A DNA stretch of 64,000 nucleotides, taken from NCBI RefSeq assembly GCF_016583765.1, contig NZ_NRRR01000008.1, positions 43,273 through 107,272 on the forward strand, given 5' to 3'. Positions 1 through 9,705 of this stretch are shown one piece after another. This stretch comes from Chromatium weissei. GTDB taxonomy: Bacteria; Pseudomonadota; Gammaproteobacteria; Chromatiales; Chromatiaceae. Under the pieces are notes generated by a model, which saw only the letters and a list, made by a program, of their open reading frames with translations, did not search any database and was not told the origin of the DNA. Numbering within the stretch: position 1 is the first letter of the stretch; each line of letters starts with the position of its first letter. Made by a program: the position numbers and the translations under genes.

Positions 1-254
1 CGCCCATCAATCCGGGACCGAGTTCCACCGACAGCGGCCAGCCGAGTCCAACTGCTGGCTCGCCGGGACGTACACCGTCCGTCGATTCGTACGTTTGAAC
101 AATCGCCTGCTGACCACGCAGCGAAATCACCTCGCCAAACAAACCGAGTTCGCCAATTTTGACCTGTTCGCCGCTGCGAATGCCCGGCAAGTCAATGGTG
201 ACAATTGGACCGTTGATGTCGCGGATAACGCCAACTCTGTTGCTTTTGCTCATT
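1..254 (-). CDS. ntpA: V/A-type ATPase subunit A, N-terminal part (cut by window start)
   Basis: Catalytic nucleotide-binding subunit of a V/A-type ATPase; only the first 84 codons lie in the window, so the Walker motifs are not visible. The visible part is the N-terminal beta-barrel: it opens MSKSNRVGVIRDINGPIVTI and continues with a GELGLFGEV segment and a VGLGWPLSVELGPG segment, all typical of A subunits (in F-type alpha/beta the barrel differs). The ATG at 252-254 lies 5 bases after the subunit E stop, which fits an operon. The order G/H-C-I-K-F-E-A is that of bacterial V-type ATPase operons; B and D are expected beyond base 1. Assignment is firm from both sequence and context; the symbol follows Enterococcus ntp naming. 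Confidence 0.9.
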
Positions 255-259
255 TTTTA

Positions 260-901
260 TCATCCAGTGAAGAGTGAGCCGGTGTCAAAACCACCCGGCA
301 GCAGCCGCTCCAAAATGGTTTGTTGAATGCGCGGTCGCAGACGCGCCAGCCGTCCTTCAAACGTCTGGTTCACACGAATGCGCTGATCCGCGCTGGCAAT
401 CAATGCGCCGCCGAGCGTGTTCAGCGCCTCGGTGACCAGCGTGGCGGTTTTGCCTTCCGGCAGCGCCGTCGTCAATTCTTTCCAACGCGCTGCAAGCTGA
501 TGTTGATCGGCAGCGTTGACTGCAATCGTCAGCTCGGAGGCTTCAATCAGCGTCGTGGCATTCACGATCAACCGTTCCAGCCACGCCTGATAAACCGGCA
601 CATCCGTCATAAAGGTGTGCATTCGCTCGGTCAGCAGTTGCTCCACTTCCTGCACCAGATTCCAGCGCATCTGATCCAAATGGGTTTGCAGTTTCAACTC
701 GCTCGCCTGCACCTGCTGGCGAAAACTGCGCTCCGCCAATGCTTTTGCGGTGCTTTCCTCACGGGCTTCACGCAATCGCAGCCGCTCCGCCGCTTCACGC
801 AAAATGCTGTCACGACTGCGGCTGGCGCGGTCACGGAACTCGGTGGCGAGTCGCTCGGCACGAGACAAGATCGCACGTTCTAATTCATCTACTTGATTCA
901 C
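260..901 (-). CDS. ntpE: V/A-type ATPase subunit E (peripheral stalk)
   Basis: A 213-residue, largely helical protein with a charged N-terminal coiled coil (roughly residues 1-90, rich in Arg, Glu and Ala) followed by a more globular C-terminal half, as in subunit E of V/A-ATPases. With the G/H subunit it forms the peripheral stalk tying the catalytic head to subunit I in the membrane. Translation starts at GTG (899-901), with a GGGGAG stretch upstream that overlaps the end of subunit F. Sequence similarity alone would be modest because E subunits diverge quickly; position between F and A makes the call secure. Confidence 0.87.
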   Translation of the reverse strand: MNQVDELERAILSRAERLATEFRDRASRSRDSILREAAERLRLREAREESTAKALAERSFRQQVQASELKLQTHLDQMRWNLVQEVEQLLTERMHTFMTDVPVYQAWLERLIVNATTLIEASELTIAVNAADQHQLAARWKELTTALPEGKTATLVTEALNTLGGALIASADQRIRVNQTFEGRLARLRPRIQQTILERLLPGGFDTGSLFTG

Positions 902-906
902 GATGC

Positions 907-1269
907 TTATTTCTCCCCAGTGTGACTGGCTTGAAGCGTGGCGGCTCCGAACAGCGCCGCAAGACGCGTTGCCACCTCGCTGGTCAGTTGCGGCGGTGCA
1001 TTCAGCGCAGGAACAGCAATCACGACGATTCGTCCGCCTTCGCGCAGCACCCGTTGCAACTGTGGAATGTCCTGCGCCATCACCGCCTCATCAACCACCA
1101 CAAATGCCTTCGCTTGACTGCGCTGCAATTCGCGCAGCAATTGATCAACATCGCGGGGCGCGGAATTCGAATGGGTTTCAAAACCAATCAATCGAAAACC
1201 GGCGGCAAGCGTTTCTTCACCAAAAAACAGCAAGCGAGTCGAATCGCCGAGTGGATGTACGCTGTCCAT
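907..1269 (-). CDS. ntpG: V/A-type ATPase subunit F (central stalk)
   Basis: A small 120-residue alpha/beta protein of the size and fold pattern of subunit F, the central-stalk subunit that with D links the rotor to the A3B3 head. Visible features are an N-terminal strand (TRLLFFGEETLAAGF), a GFRLIGFETH segment and a central strand with KAFVVVDEAVM, matching the Rossmann-like CheY-like fold of F subunits. The ATG at 1269 is preceded by an in-frame GTG, so the start could be one codon earlier. It lies 10 bases after subunit K. The family is weakly conserved; operon position carries much of the weight. Confidence 0.85.
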   Translation of the reverse strand: MDSVHPLGDSTRLLFFGEETLAAGFRLIGFETHSNSAPRDVDQLLRELQRSQAKAFVVVDEAVMAQDIPQLQRVLREGGRIVVIAVPALNAPPQLTSEVATRLAALFGAATLQASHTGEK

Positions 1270-1279
1270 CACGCGGCGC

Positions 1280-1726
1280 TCAACCGAGCTTGTTTAACAG
1301 CAAGATACTCATTACCAAGCCGTAAATGGCGATACCCTCGGCGAGACCCAGAAAAATCAGCGTCCGTCCGAGTGCTTCTGGACGCTCCATCACGGCCGCC
1401 AGCGATGCTGCACCGATTGGACCGACCGCAATGCCCGCGCCAATCGTCGATAAACCCGTTGGAATGCCGACGCCGAGAATGGCTAAACCCATGCCAATTG
1501 ACATTTCTGAAGCGGCAGCAACGGTTTCAACCTGCGCCATTGCGTCCGTAATTCCCATGAATAACAAACCGAGCTGCGCGACAACAAAAACCACCAATTG
1601 ACTGCTCATCACTGGGCGATACCAATTGCGAATGCGTGTGGCAAATGCGGGGCGAAATTCCAATGCAATACCGGAAAGAATTAAACCGAGAATTGCGATA
1701 GACATGAGTGCAACGAGCCAATACAT
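1280..1726 (-). CDS. ntpK: V/A-type ATPase membrane rotor subunit K (proteolipid)
   Basis: The c-ring proteolipid carrying the ion-binding carboxylate. The start chosen is the ATG at 1724-1726, because GGAG lies 7 bases upstream of it; longer in-frame starts (TTG at 1762, ATG at 1732) have no well-placed site. The 148-residue product has four predicted membrane segments. The C-terminal pair is the recognisable c-subunit hairpin (glycine-rich GAGIAVGPIGAA, then RTLIFLGLAEGIAIYG with the membrane Glu). The N-terminal pair does not look like a second c-hairpin and carries no membrane Glu. Transport of H+ or Na+ cannot be decided here; no obvious Gln ligand is seen near the Glu. Confidence 0.88.
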   Translation of the reverse strand: MYWLVALMSIAILGLILSGIALEFRPAFATRIRNWYRPVMSSQLVVFVVAQLGLLFMGITDAMAQVETVAAASEMSIGMGLAILGVGIPTGLSTIGAGIAVGPIGAASLAAVMERPEALGRTLIFLGLAEGIAIYGLVMSILLLNKLG

Positions 1727-1769
1727 AAACATGCTCCATTTACGGGTGATTAAAAGTTTCAATCATTCA

Positions 1770-3638
1770 CTACTTTGCCAAACGCAACGGCGTAAACGCG
1801 TGACCATCGCCAGAGAAATAGCGCGAAAAGCCTTCGTAATACTGCAAGCGCATGACTTGAATCATCACGATGCCACCTTCGAGCACCAAAATAAAGATAT
1901 TGCCGAGAATGAGGGTGACCACATGTCCGAATACGCCCATCATTTCGGCTAAAGTGAAAATTGCCAGCGCCAGTGCAACGTGATTTAAGCTAAAAGCAGA
2001 AACACGCAGAAAAGACAGGGTGTTAGATAAATACACAATAATGGTATCTAAGGTTTCAATGACAACGACTAGCACTTTTTCACCAGTCGGCGCGTGTAAA
2101 TGTTGCCATTGAAAAGCGGCGAGCATCAATAGCGTCACAATCGCTAAAATGCTGGGAAATGTTCCGAATGCGCCCGTTGTCGCTAATCCGTAACCACCAG
2201 CTAAAAAAGCTAAATAAAAGAGTAAATTGATCACGCCGTGTCGTTTAAATACCGCGCCTTTTATATCGCCAATGATTAACCGATTGTAAATGCCGAGCGC
2301 GCAGGCAACGATGATAAAAATAATACCCCAAACTAATGCAACTTCGAGCATGAGAATGGGATCATGTAATGGTGACATCCATAATGCGGGTAGAATTTCT
2401 TCATAGCCAAAAATGCTGCCAAATAGCAGACCAAAAACCATTGAAGAGGCACCTGCGAATACGCCAAATAAATAAAAGTCTGGAATTTTATGCCGTGCCC
2501 AATACGCTGTTCCGGCAATGACTGCGCCGTGTCCTAAATCACCAAACATCATGCCGAACATTAATAAAAAGGTGACGGCAAATAATGGTGTGGGATCAAT
2601 TTCGCCATACGCGGGAATGCCGTATTGTTTAACTAATAATGCGAATGGTGCGAGAACGCGACTTTTTATTGGTACGGTGGGAACCAATTTGCGTTCGTCT
2701 GGAAGCGGATCACGACTTGCTAAATCAAAGGGTTGCGTGAGTGATTGGGTTAAACGCTGTTTCAATTGCGCGACGGCTGGCGCGGGAACCCAGCCGGCAA
2801 GATGCGCTAAATGTCCAGAACTGCGCAGTGCGGTATCCAGCGTGACCAGGGGTTCTGCCAGCATCAGCGTGTGTTGCGCGGTCTGCAGTTGTTCACGAAA
2901 TGGTTCGCCCCATTGATTGAGCCGCGTGTGTAGCGCCAGCCGCTGTTCGGCAATGACGCGGCGCTGTTCGGTTAAATTCTGTTGTAATTCAGCGGGTTTT
3001 CGATTCAATTCCACGGGAATTGGCAGATTTTGAAATCCGGCGACTGCGAGCACTGGTGCAAGCAGCGCCTCGTTTTCAGTGGGTCCGACGATGATGATTT
3101 GGGCTTGATCGGTTTGTTGTTGATAAATCAGCAGAATATAACCGGCAAGCTGTGCGGCATCTTCTAATTGGTGCAGATTTTCACGTGGCACCAGTCCTAC
3201 ATGAAACGCCAGAAAGCGCGTTTTGTTGCGCAGTAAACTCAGGTCGATGTTGAGATGTGCGAAATTTTCCAGTGCCGTTAATTGCTCTTTAATTAATCGC
3301 TCGGTGTCATCTAATTGCCGAAATTCTTCTTCAAAACGCGAAGCATCATTCCAGAGCGCGCCGAGCTGGGCATTGAGTGTGTTGAGTTCAGTAAAGGTCA
3401 CCACGCGCACTGCCGATCGTTCAAATGTGGCGGTTAAAGGCAATAAACGGGTGATTTTGTTTAATCGAGATTGCGCTTGGCTGAAGGTGTCACGGTAGGC
3501 GCGACCGGGCAATTCATTCAACTGCATCTCGGTCGGTGGGCGCGTATCTGGATGAAAACTCTGTGTTTCGGCCAGCGCCAGCGATGCTTGCGGTAAATCT
3601 TCAGTCAGAACCAGTAAACGGACGTGTTTCATCAACAT
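1770..3638 (-). CDS. ntpI: V/A-type ATPase subunit I (membrane stator, a-subunit)
   Basis: A 622-residue two-part protein. Residues 1 to about 310 are soluble, helical and coiled coil. Residues about 330-610 hold some seven or eight hydrophobic segments, including FLLMFGMMFGDLGHGAV, the signature found in V/A-type a/I subunits. A later segment, LSNTLSFLRVSAFSLNHVAL, contains the membrane Arg expected to face the rotor Glu. It forms the ion half-channels and anchors the peripheral stalk. The ATG at 3638 has no strong ribosome site; ATG at 3632 is an alternative. Length is close to the family norm of about 600-660. Confidence 0.93.
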   Translation of the reverse strand: MLMKHVRLLVLTEDLPQASLALAETQSFHPDTRPPTEMQLNELPGRAYRDTFSQAQSRLNKITRLLPLTATFERSAVRVVTFTELNTLNAQLGALWNDASRFEEEFRQLDDTERLIKEQLTALENFAHLNIDLSLLRNKTRFLAFHVGLVPRENLHQLEDAAQLAGYILLIYQQQTDQAQIIIVGPTENEALLAPVLAVAGFQNLPIPVELNRKPAELQQNLTEQRRVIAEQRLALHTRLNQWGEPFREQLQTAQHTLMLAEPLVTLDTALRSSGHLAHLAGWVPAPAVAQLKQRLTQSLTQPFDLASRDPLPDERKLVPTVPIKSRVLAPFALLVKQYGIPAYGEIDPTPLFAVTFLLMFGMMFGDLGHGAVIAGTAYWARHKIPDFYLFGVFAGASSMVFGLLFGSIFGYEEILPALWMSPLHDPILMLEVALVWGIIFIIVACALGIYNRLIIGDIKGAVFKRHGVINLLFYLAFLAGGYGLATTGAFGTFPSILAIVTLLMLAAFQWQHLHAPTGEKVLVVVIETLDTIIVYLSNTLSFLRVSAFSLNHVALALAIFTLAEMMGVFGHVVTLILGNIFILVLEGGIVMIQVMRLQYYEGFSRYFSGDGHAFTPLRLAK

Positions 3639-3695
3639 GGCAAAATCGCTCGCGTAATCATGGATAAACGCTGCTCGACACTGCTGCCGTCGTGG

Positions 3696-4754
3696 TTAAG
3701 CAGCAGCCCGCAATTCGGAATGACTGGTGTCATTCAATTCCAACGCGGTTTTGATGGTGGTGTTCGAGAATTGCAGCAAATGTCCCTGAACCACGATGAA
3801 CAGGCTTTGTAAATTCGCTTCGCGCAACATCAGATACGCCAATGCTCGCGCCAAACCGGATTGACTGCGCACCAGCGTTTCATGCAGATCGCGGTGCGTC
3901 GCTTGATTCATGCGCCGCTGCACCTCGCTGAGGTCGTGACTGCCAGCCAGTAGCGTGTTGAGCGAAGCAGGCAGTGCGTCTAAAACGCGCTCCAGAGTGT
4001 CGAAATTCACCAGTCGTAGCAGCAGCTCGCGGTTCAATAAACGCGTCGAAGGCACTAATTGATAATAGGTTTCTGACGGAGAAAGCTGGCACGTCAGGCG
4101 AAACCGCAGCAGCCACAGCAGCGCCACGCGATCCAATTCCGCGCCCATCAATCGCCGTAACGCATTCAAATGATGATGATCTAAACCCATGATTTGCCGC
4201 ACAATACTGCTGTAATAGCGTTGATCAATGGCGGCTTCCAGCGCAAAGGGTTCGCGCTGTTTTTCATAGACTTCACGGGCTTGACGCGCAATTTGGTGAT
4301 ATTGACTGGTTTCGAGCTGGCGCAGCAGTTCCAACACATTTTCCGCACGAAATAATTCCTGATGGGGTAAACGTAATGTTGCTGGTAAATCAAAGAGATG
4401 GTCACGAATGGCTTTCTGTTCGAGTGCGTATAACTTGCCGCGAATCAGCGTTTTCAAATTAAACAGGGCATATTTACGCGCCCAGGCGAGCAGTACGGCA
4501 CGTTCTGCTGGTGGCAGCAGGCGCGCCAATATCTGTAAATCAATCAATAACATCTGCAACAAACTTTGCTCAATAGCGCGACGGCGCGCTGTCGTTGTCG
4601 CCTGTTCATCCAGCAAGGCTGTCAAACCAAATTGTTCAGCCAATTCGGCAAGCGTCAAATGCGCCAGCCGTTCGGTGAATTCCGGTGTAAACAGTCGCGT
4701 CGACATCACCGAAACGCGGGTATTTAGATAAGCCTGTGCAGCAGCGTTACTCAT
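3696..4754 (-). CDS. ntpC: V/A-type ATPase subunit C (AC39/d-type socket)
   Basis: A 352-residue, almost entirely helical protein of the V0D/AC39 family, which sits as a socket on the rotor ring and receives the central stalk. The start region AYLNTRVSVMSTRLF matches the conserved family N-terminus, in which Tyr-Leu-x-Ala/Thr-Arg precedes the first repeat. Repeated leucine-rich helices with YH, RxxxE and NxxxLxxLLR-type spacing follow. The ATG at 4754 is chosen; a GTG immediately before it is also in frame. It lies between the stalk subunit and subunit I in the operon. Confidence 0.85.
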   Translation of the reverse strand: MSNAAAQAYLNTRVSVMSTRLFTPEFTERLAHLTLAELAEQFGLTALLDEQATTTARRRAIEQSLLQMLLIDLQILARLLPPAERAVLLAWARKYALFNLKTLIRGKLYALEQKAIRDHLFDLPATLRLPHQELFRAENVLELLRQLETSQYHQIARQAREVYEKQREPFALEAAIDQRYYSSIVRQIMGLDHHHLNALRRLMGAELDRVALLWLLRFRLTCQLSPSETYYQLVPSTRLLNRELLLRLVNFDTLERVLDALPASLNTLLAGSHDLSEVQRRMNQATHRDLHETLVRSQSGLARALAYLMLREANLQSLFIVVQGHLLQFSNTTIKTALELNDTSHSELRAAA

Positions 4755-4833
4755 CACGATTGCTCGGTTATCAGGGCGGTTGTCAGTTTTAGAAAAAAGC
4801 GCGCCAGTGAAAATGCGATGTGCAGGTCTGGCG

Positions 4834-5145
4834 TTAGGCGCTGATCAATAGTTGAAATGCAGACTCGAGCGCCTCGCCTTTCCGCTGTTCGGCTTGATTT
4901 TGCAGTTGCTGATGTCGTTCATCGTAACGACGACGCAACTCGGCGATATTTTGCTCTGCACGTTCTTCAGCTTTGGTGATGAATGCCCGTTGTAATTCGG
5001 GAATGCGCGCAGTGAAACGTTCATTTTCAGCCCGCGCATCCGTCATCGCCTGTTGAATGGTGCGTTCCTGTTCTTGTTCAGCCTGTTGTGCGAGTCGTTC
5101 TGCGCGCATTTCGGCATCAAGCAGTCGTTTAATGGTGTCGTCCAT
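4834..5145 (-). CDS. V/A-type ATPase G/H-like peripheral stalk subunit
   Basis: A 103-residue protein that is one continuous charged coiled coil, rich in Glu, Arg, Gln and Ala, with no globular part. It opens MDDTIKRLLDAEMRAERLAQ and keeps heptad spacing of Leu, Ile and Ala almost to the end. This is the size and character of subunit G/H, the partner of subunit E in the peripheral stalk. It is the first gene of the ATPase operon, 79 bases before subunit C, the place where this subunit is usually found in bacterial V-type operons. Coiled coils give little family-specific signal, so the call depends on context. Confidence 0.75.
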   Translation of the reverse strand: MDDTIKRLLDAEMRAERLAQQAEQEQERTIQQAMTDARAENERFTARIPELQRAFITKAEERAEQNIAELRRRYDERHQQLQNQAEQRKGEALESAFQLLISA

Positions 5146-5230
5146 CGCTGCAAGGTCTCACAAATAAACATCAAAAATAACATCGCGCCAGACGCGAACG
5201 TTCAGTGACAGTAAGCATCACAATAAACCA

Positions 5231-5905
5231 TTACAACAAACCACGTTCGGCAAAGGATACACCCGCGCCGTCACCGATGATGATGTGATCCAATACGCGA
5301 ACATCAATATATTTCAACAGCTTACACAGATCATCGGTAATATCAAAATCTGCCTGACTGGGTTCGGTGATGCCCGACGGATGGTTGTGCGCAAAGATCA
5401 CCGCCGCTGCATTGGTCTCCAAAACGCGCCGCAAAACTTCACGCGGATGCACGCTGGTCGCATCAATCGTGCCGCGAAACAGCTCTTCATAGCAGATCAC
5501 GCGGTGATGATTATCAAGAAACAAGCAGGCAAATACTTCATGCGGCGAGCCGTACAAACGCATTTTAAGATAATCACGCGTTGCTGCCGGAGTGCTCATC
5601 ACATTCTGATTTTTGATGCGCGTGAGTAAATAACGTTGACTGAGTTCTACTGTCGCCTGCAATTGCGCGAACTTCGCCGAGCCCAGTCCTTTACCTTCAC
5701 AAAAGCGCCGTTGATCGGCAGCCAGCAAGCCAACAATTCCATCAAATTCAGACAATAAATCTCGTGCCAAATCGACTGCACTTTTGCCGGGAATGCCGGT
5801 GCGTAAAAAGATCGCCAACAGCTCGGCATCCGACAACGCGCCAGCGCCGCGTTCCAACAACTTCTCGCGGGGACGTTCGTCCGCTGGCCAGTCTTTAATT
5901 CCCAT
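5231..5905 (-). CDS. radC: RadC/YicR family JAB-domain protein
   Basis: A 224-residue RadC-family protein. N-terminal residues about 20-90 form a helix-hairpin-helix region ([20 protein letters not shown]). The C-terminal half is a JAB/MPN metalloprotease-like domain with the intact metal motif [14 protein letters not shown], whose two His and final Asp are the zinc ligands. The family is named for DNA repair, but that role has been questioned and the biochemical activity is unsettled. The open frame extends upstream into hom; the ATG at 5903-5905 is chosen because it begins the conserved [15 protein letters not shown] region and follows the hom stop by 10 bases, indicating co-transcription. 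Confidence 0.92.
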   Translation of the reverse strand: MGIKDWPADERPREKLLERGAGALSDAELLAIFLRTGIPGKSAVDLARDLLSEFDGIVGLLAADQRRFCEGKGLGSAKFAQLQATVELSQRYLLTRIKNQNVMSTPAATRDYLKMRLYGSPHEVFACLFLDNHHRVICYEELFRGTIDATSVHPREVLRRVLETNAAAVIFAHNHPSGITEPSQADFDITDDLCKLLKYIDVRVLDHIIIGDGAGVSFAERGLL

Positions 5906-5915
5906 CGCTTGCTGA

Positions 5916-7232
5916 TTAACCGGACAGCGTTTCCATGCGAATGCGCACCACTGAACCCTGCACCGATTCCAATGCTTCAATTCGCGCCAGCGCCTGATTC
6001 ATGCGTCCTTCCAAAACGCGATGCGTCAGCATGACCAGCGGCACATGCGTTTCGCCTTCGCTCGGCTCCTTCTGTTTAATCGCTTCGATGCTGATGCCTT
6101 CTTCGCCCAAAATGCTGGCAATCCGCGCCATCACGCCCGGCTGATCGAGCGCCGATAATCGCAAATAGTACGCCGTTTCAATGGCTTCCATCGCCAGCAC
6201 CGGCGTATTCGCCAGCGCATCCGGTTGAAATGCCAGATGTGGAACGCGATTGCTGGAATCAGTCGTCAGCGCCCGCACGACATCCACCAAATCGGCAATC
6301 ACGGCAGAAGCCGTCGGCTGTGCGCCCGCGCCTGCGCCGTAATACAGCGTCGGCCCGACGGCATCGCCCTTGACCAAAACGGCATTCATCACGCCGTCAA
6401 CATTGGCGATCAATCGCCGCTGCGGAATCAGCGTCGGATGCACGCGCAACTCAATGCCATTCGGCGAGCGCCGCGCAATGCCTAAATGTTTGATGCGATA
6501 ACCCAATTCGGCAGCGCAACTGACATCGAGCGCACCGATTTTGGAAATGCCTTCGGTAAAACACCGCTCAAATTGCAGCGGAATGCCGAACGCCAGCGCA
6601 CCGAGAATGGTCAATTTATGTGCTGCATCAATGCCTTCGACATCAAAGGTCGGATCAGCTTCGGCATAACCGAGCGCCTGCGCTTCCGCCAGCACGTCAG
6701 CAAAATCGCGTCCTTTATCGCGCATTTCAGTGAGAATGAAATTGCCCGTACCGTTGATGATGCCAGCGATCCATTCGATGTGATTGGCGGCCAGCCCTTC
6801 GCGTAACGCTTTGATAATTGGAATGCCACCGGCGACTGCCGCTTCAAAACCGACCATCACGCCGTGTTGCTGCGCCGCTGCAAAAATCTCATTGCCGTGA
6901 CGGGCAATCAGGGCTTTGTTGGCAGTGACGACGTGTTTGCCGTTGGCGATGGCTTGCAGCACCAGCTCGCGGGCGGGCGAATAACCGCCGATCAATTCGA
7001 CGACAATCTGCACTTCGGAATCGTTTACCACCGCAAAGGCATCGTCACTGATGCGTTCAATCTGCTCCAACCCATTGATTGTTGATGGATTGTAATCACG
7101 CGCCGCCGCGTGGGCGATGACGATGTTGCGTCCGGCGCGGCGAGCGATTTCACAGGCGTTGCGCGTCAGTACGGTGACCGTGCCACCGCCGACCGTACCC
7201 AAACCCAATAAGCCAATTTTCACTGCATCCAT
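5916..7232 (-). CDS. hom: Homoserine dehydrogenase
   Basis: Reduces aspartate semialdehyde to homoserine with NAD(P)H, the branch point to threonine and methionine. The 438-residue protein has an N-terminal Rossmann fold with [13 protein letters not shown], a catalytic middle region containing [11 protein letters not shown] and [18 protein letters not shown], and a C-terminal ACT domain from about residue 350 ([20 protein letters not shown]) that usually binds threonine for feedback control. Length and architecture are those of monofunctional homoserine dehydrogenases. It follows the AlaC-type aminotransferase by 36 bases, a pairing common in gammaproteobacteria. No threonine attenuator is apparent upstream. 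Confidence 0.96.
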   Translation of the reverse strand: MDAVKIGLLGLGTVGGGTVTVLTRNACEIARRAGRNIVIAHAAARDYNPSTINGLEQIERISDDAFAVVNDSEVQIVVELIGGYSPARELVLQAIANGKHVVTANKALIARHGNEIFAAAQQHGVMVGFEAAVAGGIPIIKALREGLAANHIEWIAGIINGTGNFILTEMRDKGRDFADVLAEAQALGYAEADPTFDVEGIDAAHKLTILGALAFGIPLQFERCFTEGISKIGALDVSCAAELGYRIKHLGIARRSPNGIELRVHPTLIPQRRLIANVDGVMNAVLVKGDAVGPTLYYGAGAGAQPTASAVIADLVDVVRALTTDSSNRVPHLAFQPDALANTPVLAMEAIETAYYLRLSALDQPGVMARIASILGEEGISIEAIKQKEPSEGETHVPLVMLTHRVLEGRMNQALARIEALESVQGSVVRIRMETLSG

Positions 7233-7268
7233 GTTGTTTTTCGTCTCAATGCAACATTCGCTTAAAAT

Positions 7269-8471
7269 TTAGCTGCCCATTCGCGCATCGCGCCGGAACA
7301 TTTCTTTAATTCCGCGCACGGCTTGCCGAGTGCGATGCTCATTTTCAATCAAGCCAAATCGAACGTGACTGTCGCCGTATTCGCCGAAACCGATGCCCGG
7401 CGAGACGGCAACCTTGGCATCGCGCAGCAGCTTTTTGGAGAACTCCAGCGAACCCATTTCCCGATACGGCTCGGGAATCGGTGCCCATGCGAACATCGTT
7501 GCTTGCGGTGGCTCAATTGGCCAGCCAGCGGCGTTGAGACCGGAGCACAGCACATCACGGCGACTTTGGTACATCGCGGCAATCTCGCGCACACAATCCT
7601 GCGGCCCTTCCAATGCGGCAATCGCAGCGACCTGAATCGGCGTGAAGGTTCCGTAATCCAAATAGGATTTGATGCGCGCCAGTGCGCCGACCAGCGTTTT
7701 ATTGCCGCACATGAAACCAACGCGCCAGCCCGGCATGTTGTAACTCTTTGACATTGAAAAGAATTCAACGGCAATGTCTTTTGCGCCCGGAATCTGCAAA
7801 ATCGACGGCGCAACATAACCGTCAAATACGATGTCGGCATAAGCGATGTCGTGCACCACCCAGATTCCGTGCTCGCGGGCGATGTCGACCACCTTTTGAA
7901 AGAAATCGAGTTCGACGCACTGGGTGGTTGGATTGCCCGGAAAATTCAGCACCAGCATCTTGGGTTTTGGCCAGGATTCTTGAATTGCTTTTTGCAATTC
8001 TTCAAAGAAATCGACATTTGGCGTTAACCGCACATGACGCACATCCGCTCCGGCGATGATGAAGCCGTAAGGATGAATGGGATAAGCCGGATTGGGAACC
8101 AGCACCGTATCGCCAGCACTCATGGTCGCCAGCGCCAAATGCGCCAGCCCTTCTTTGGAACCAACTGTGACAATGGCCTCGCTCTCTGGATCAAGATGCA
8201 CGTCGAAGCGATCTCGATACCAATGGCAAATGGCGCGGCGCAGGCGCGGAATTCCCCGCGACATCGAATAACGATGCGTGTCTTTGCGTTGCGCGGTTTC
8301 AATCAGTTTTTCCACGATGTGCGGCGGTGTGGCTTGGTCTGGATTACCCATTCCAAAGTCGATGATGTCTTCACCCCGCGCTCGTGCTCCAGCTTTCAAT
8401 TCGTTAACGATATTGAAAACATAGGGCGGTAACCGCTTGATGCGGTGAAATTCTGATTCGGGGGCGATCAC
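7269..8471 (-). CDS. alaC: AlaC-type alanine/pyruvate aminotransferase (class I PLP)
   Basis: A fold-type I PLP aminotransferase, most like AlaC/AlaT, which makes alanine from pyruvate and glutamate. Marks are [12 protein letters not shown] near the N-terminus, NFPGNPTTQ, and the PLP-lysine segment [15 protein letters not shown]. The open frame extends to 8639, but the start is placed at GTG 8469-8471: AAAGAGG lies 6 bases upstream and translation then begins [16 protein letters not shown], the conserved start of the family. This gives 400 residues. It precedes hom on the same strand. Substrate specificity among AlaC, AlaA and related enzymes is inferred from overall likeness. Confidence 0.88.
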   Translation of the reverse strand: MIAPESEFHRIKRLPPYVFNIVNELKAGARARGEDIIDFGMGNPDQATPPHIVEKLIETAQRKDTHRYSMSRGIPRLRRAICHWYRDRFDVHLDPESEAIVTVGSKEGLAHLALATMSAGDTVLVPNPAYPIHPYGFIIAGADVRHVRLTPNVDFFEELQKAIQESWPKPKMLVLNFPGNPTTQCVELDFFQKVVDIAREHGIWVVHDIAYADIVFDGYVAPSILQIPGAKDIAVEFFSMSKSYNMPGWRVGFMCGNKTLVGALARIKSYLDYGTFTPIQVAAIAALEGPQDCVREIAAMYQSRRDVLCSGLNAAGWPIEPPQATMFAWAPIPEPYREMGSLEFSKKLLRDAKVAVSPGIGFGEYGDSHVRFGLIENEHRTRQAVRGIKEMFRRDARMGS

Positions 8472-8651
8472 GGCTAACCTCTTTAAGATTGCGCAAATGT
8501 GGATGTGAAAATGAAGCACAGAGTCTACCGATACACCCGTGAGAATCAAACCGTTGCCGAAATCATGAATTGGATTCGCTCGGTCGTTGTGAGAAAGGTT
8601 GTCAGTTGTCAGTGAAAATCGCGTTTCTTTTACATTCAATGAGGAAAGGCT

Positions 8652-9632
8652 ATGCGCTTGTTAGTTGGTGATATTGGCGGAACCAAAACGGCGCTCGGCG
8701 TCGCAAAGACTGACGGTGAAACGGTGACGCTCACGCAACCGCTGCGCTATCCCAGCACTGCATTTGCTTCGTTTGAAGACATCGTGCGGCGCTATTACGA
8801 AGACACCGGCGTGAATTGTCATTTCGCAGCCTTTGCGGTGGCAGGCCCAGTGAAGAATCGTTGTTGTGAAACCACCAATCTGCCGTGGCTGCTCAATGCC
8901 GATGCGTTGGAAGAAACGCTTGGATTATCAGGCGTTTATTTGCTGAATGATTTGGAAGCGGTGGCGTGGGGCGTGGGTGCGCTGTGGCCGCACGATTTAG
9001 CCGTGCTGCATTCCGGCGATCCGCAAGCCGTCGGCAATGCGTGTGTCGTCGCAGCGGGAACGGGATTGGGACAGGCGGGTCTGTATTGGGACGGCATTCG
9101 TCATCATCCGTTTGCCACTGAAGGCGGTCACGCGGATTTTGCGCCGACCACCGATTTAGAATTTGCGCTGCTATCACATTTGCGCGGGCGCTTTGGGCGT
9201 GTGAGTTGGGAGCGTGTGGTTTCTGGAATGGGCATTGCCAATCTGTACGAATTTATGTTGACGCATCGAAACACGACGACTCCGCTGTGGTTGCAGCAGG
9301 CAATTGCTGAGGGCGGCGATACTGCGGCTGCGGTGGCACAGGCCGCGGCAGCCGAACGTTGTCCGGTGTGTGTCGAAACGATGCAGTTGTTTTTGCGGTT
9401 GTACGGACGCGAAGTTGGCAATGTGGCGCTGAAACAGATGGCACTCGGTGGCGTGTTTCTCGGTGGCGGCATTGCGTTGAAAAATTTAGCCGTGCTGCGT
9501 AACAGCGCATTTTTAGAAGGTTTTTTTGATAAGGGACGTATGACATCACTGATGCAGCAAATGCCAGTGCGCGTTATTTTACAGCCACACACGCCGTTAT
9601 TAGGTGCGGCGCGATTCGTTGCAGCGCAGTAA
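8652..9632 (+). CDS. glk: Glucokinase
   Basis: Phosphorylates glucose with ATP to glucose 6-phosphate. The 326-residue protein opens with [15 protein letters not shown], the phosphate-binding loop of the Glk/ASKHA family. It continues with [14 protein letters not shown], a [11 protein letters not shown] segment containing the catalytic Asp, the [11 protein letters not shown] nucleotide loop, the EGGHADFAP sugar-binding motif, and a C-terminal [24 protein letters not shown] sequence precedes the ATG. It is transcribed away from alaC; no sugar regulator is adjacent. It fits the glycogen and glucose genes elsewhere in the window. Confidence 0.95.
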   Translation: MRLLVGDIGGTKTALGVAKTDGETVTLTQPLRYPSTAFASFEDIVRRYYEDTGVNCHFAAFAVAGPVKNRCCETTNLPWLLNADALEETLGLSGVYLLNDLEAVAWGVGALWPHDLAVLHSGDPQAVGNACVVAAGTGLGQAGLYWDGIRHHPFATEGGHADFAPTTDLEFALLSHLRGRFGRVSWERVVSGMGIANLYEFMLTHRNTTTPLWLQQAIAEGGDTAAAVAQAAAAERCPVCVETMQLFLRLYGREVGNVALKQMALGGVFLGGGIALKNLAVLRNSAFLEGFFDKGRMTSLMQQMPVRVILQPHTPLLGAARFVAAQ

Positions 9633-9705
9633 GTGACATCGCTGTTTATGCAGACTGCGCGCTGCAAGCAAAACAAATAGAAAAGACGAGAGGACATCAA
9701 TTCAC

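Noticed and set aside
739..1551. 270-codon open frame on the plus strand across the ATPase E, F and K genes
   Set aside because: It lies antisense to three confidently identified subunits, its translation is Arg/His/Cys-rich without domain features, and no ribosome site precedes it.
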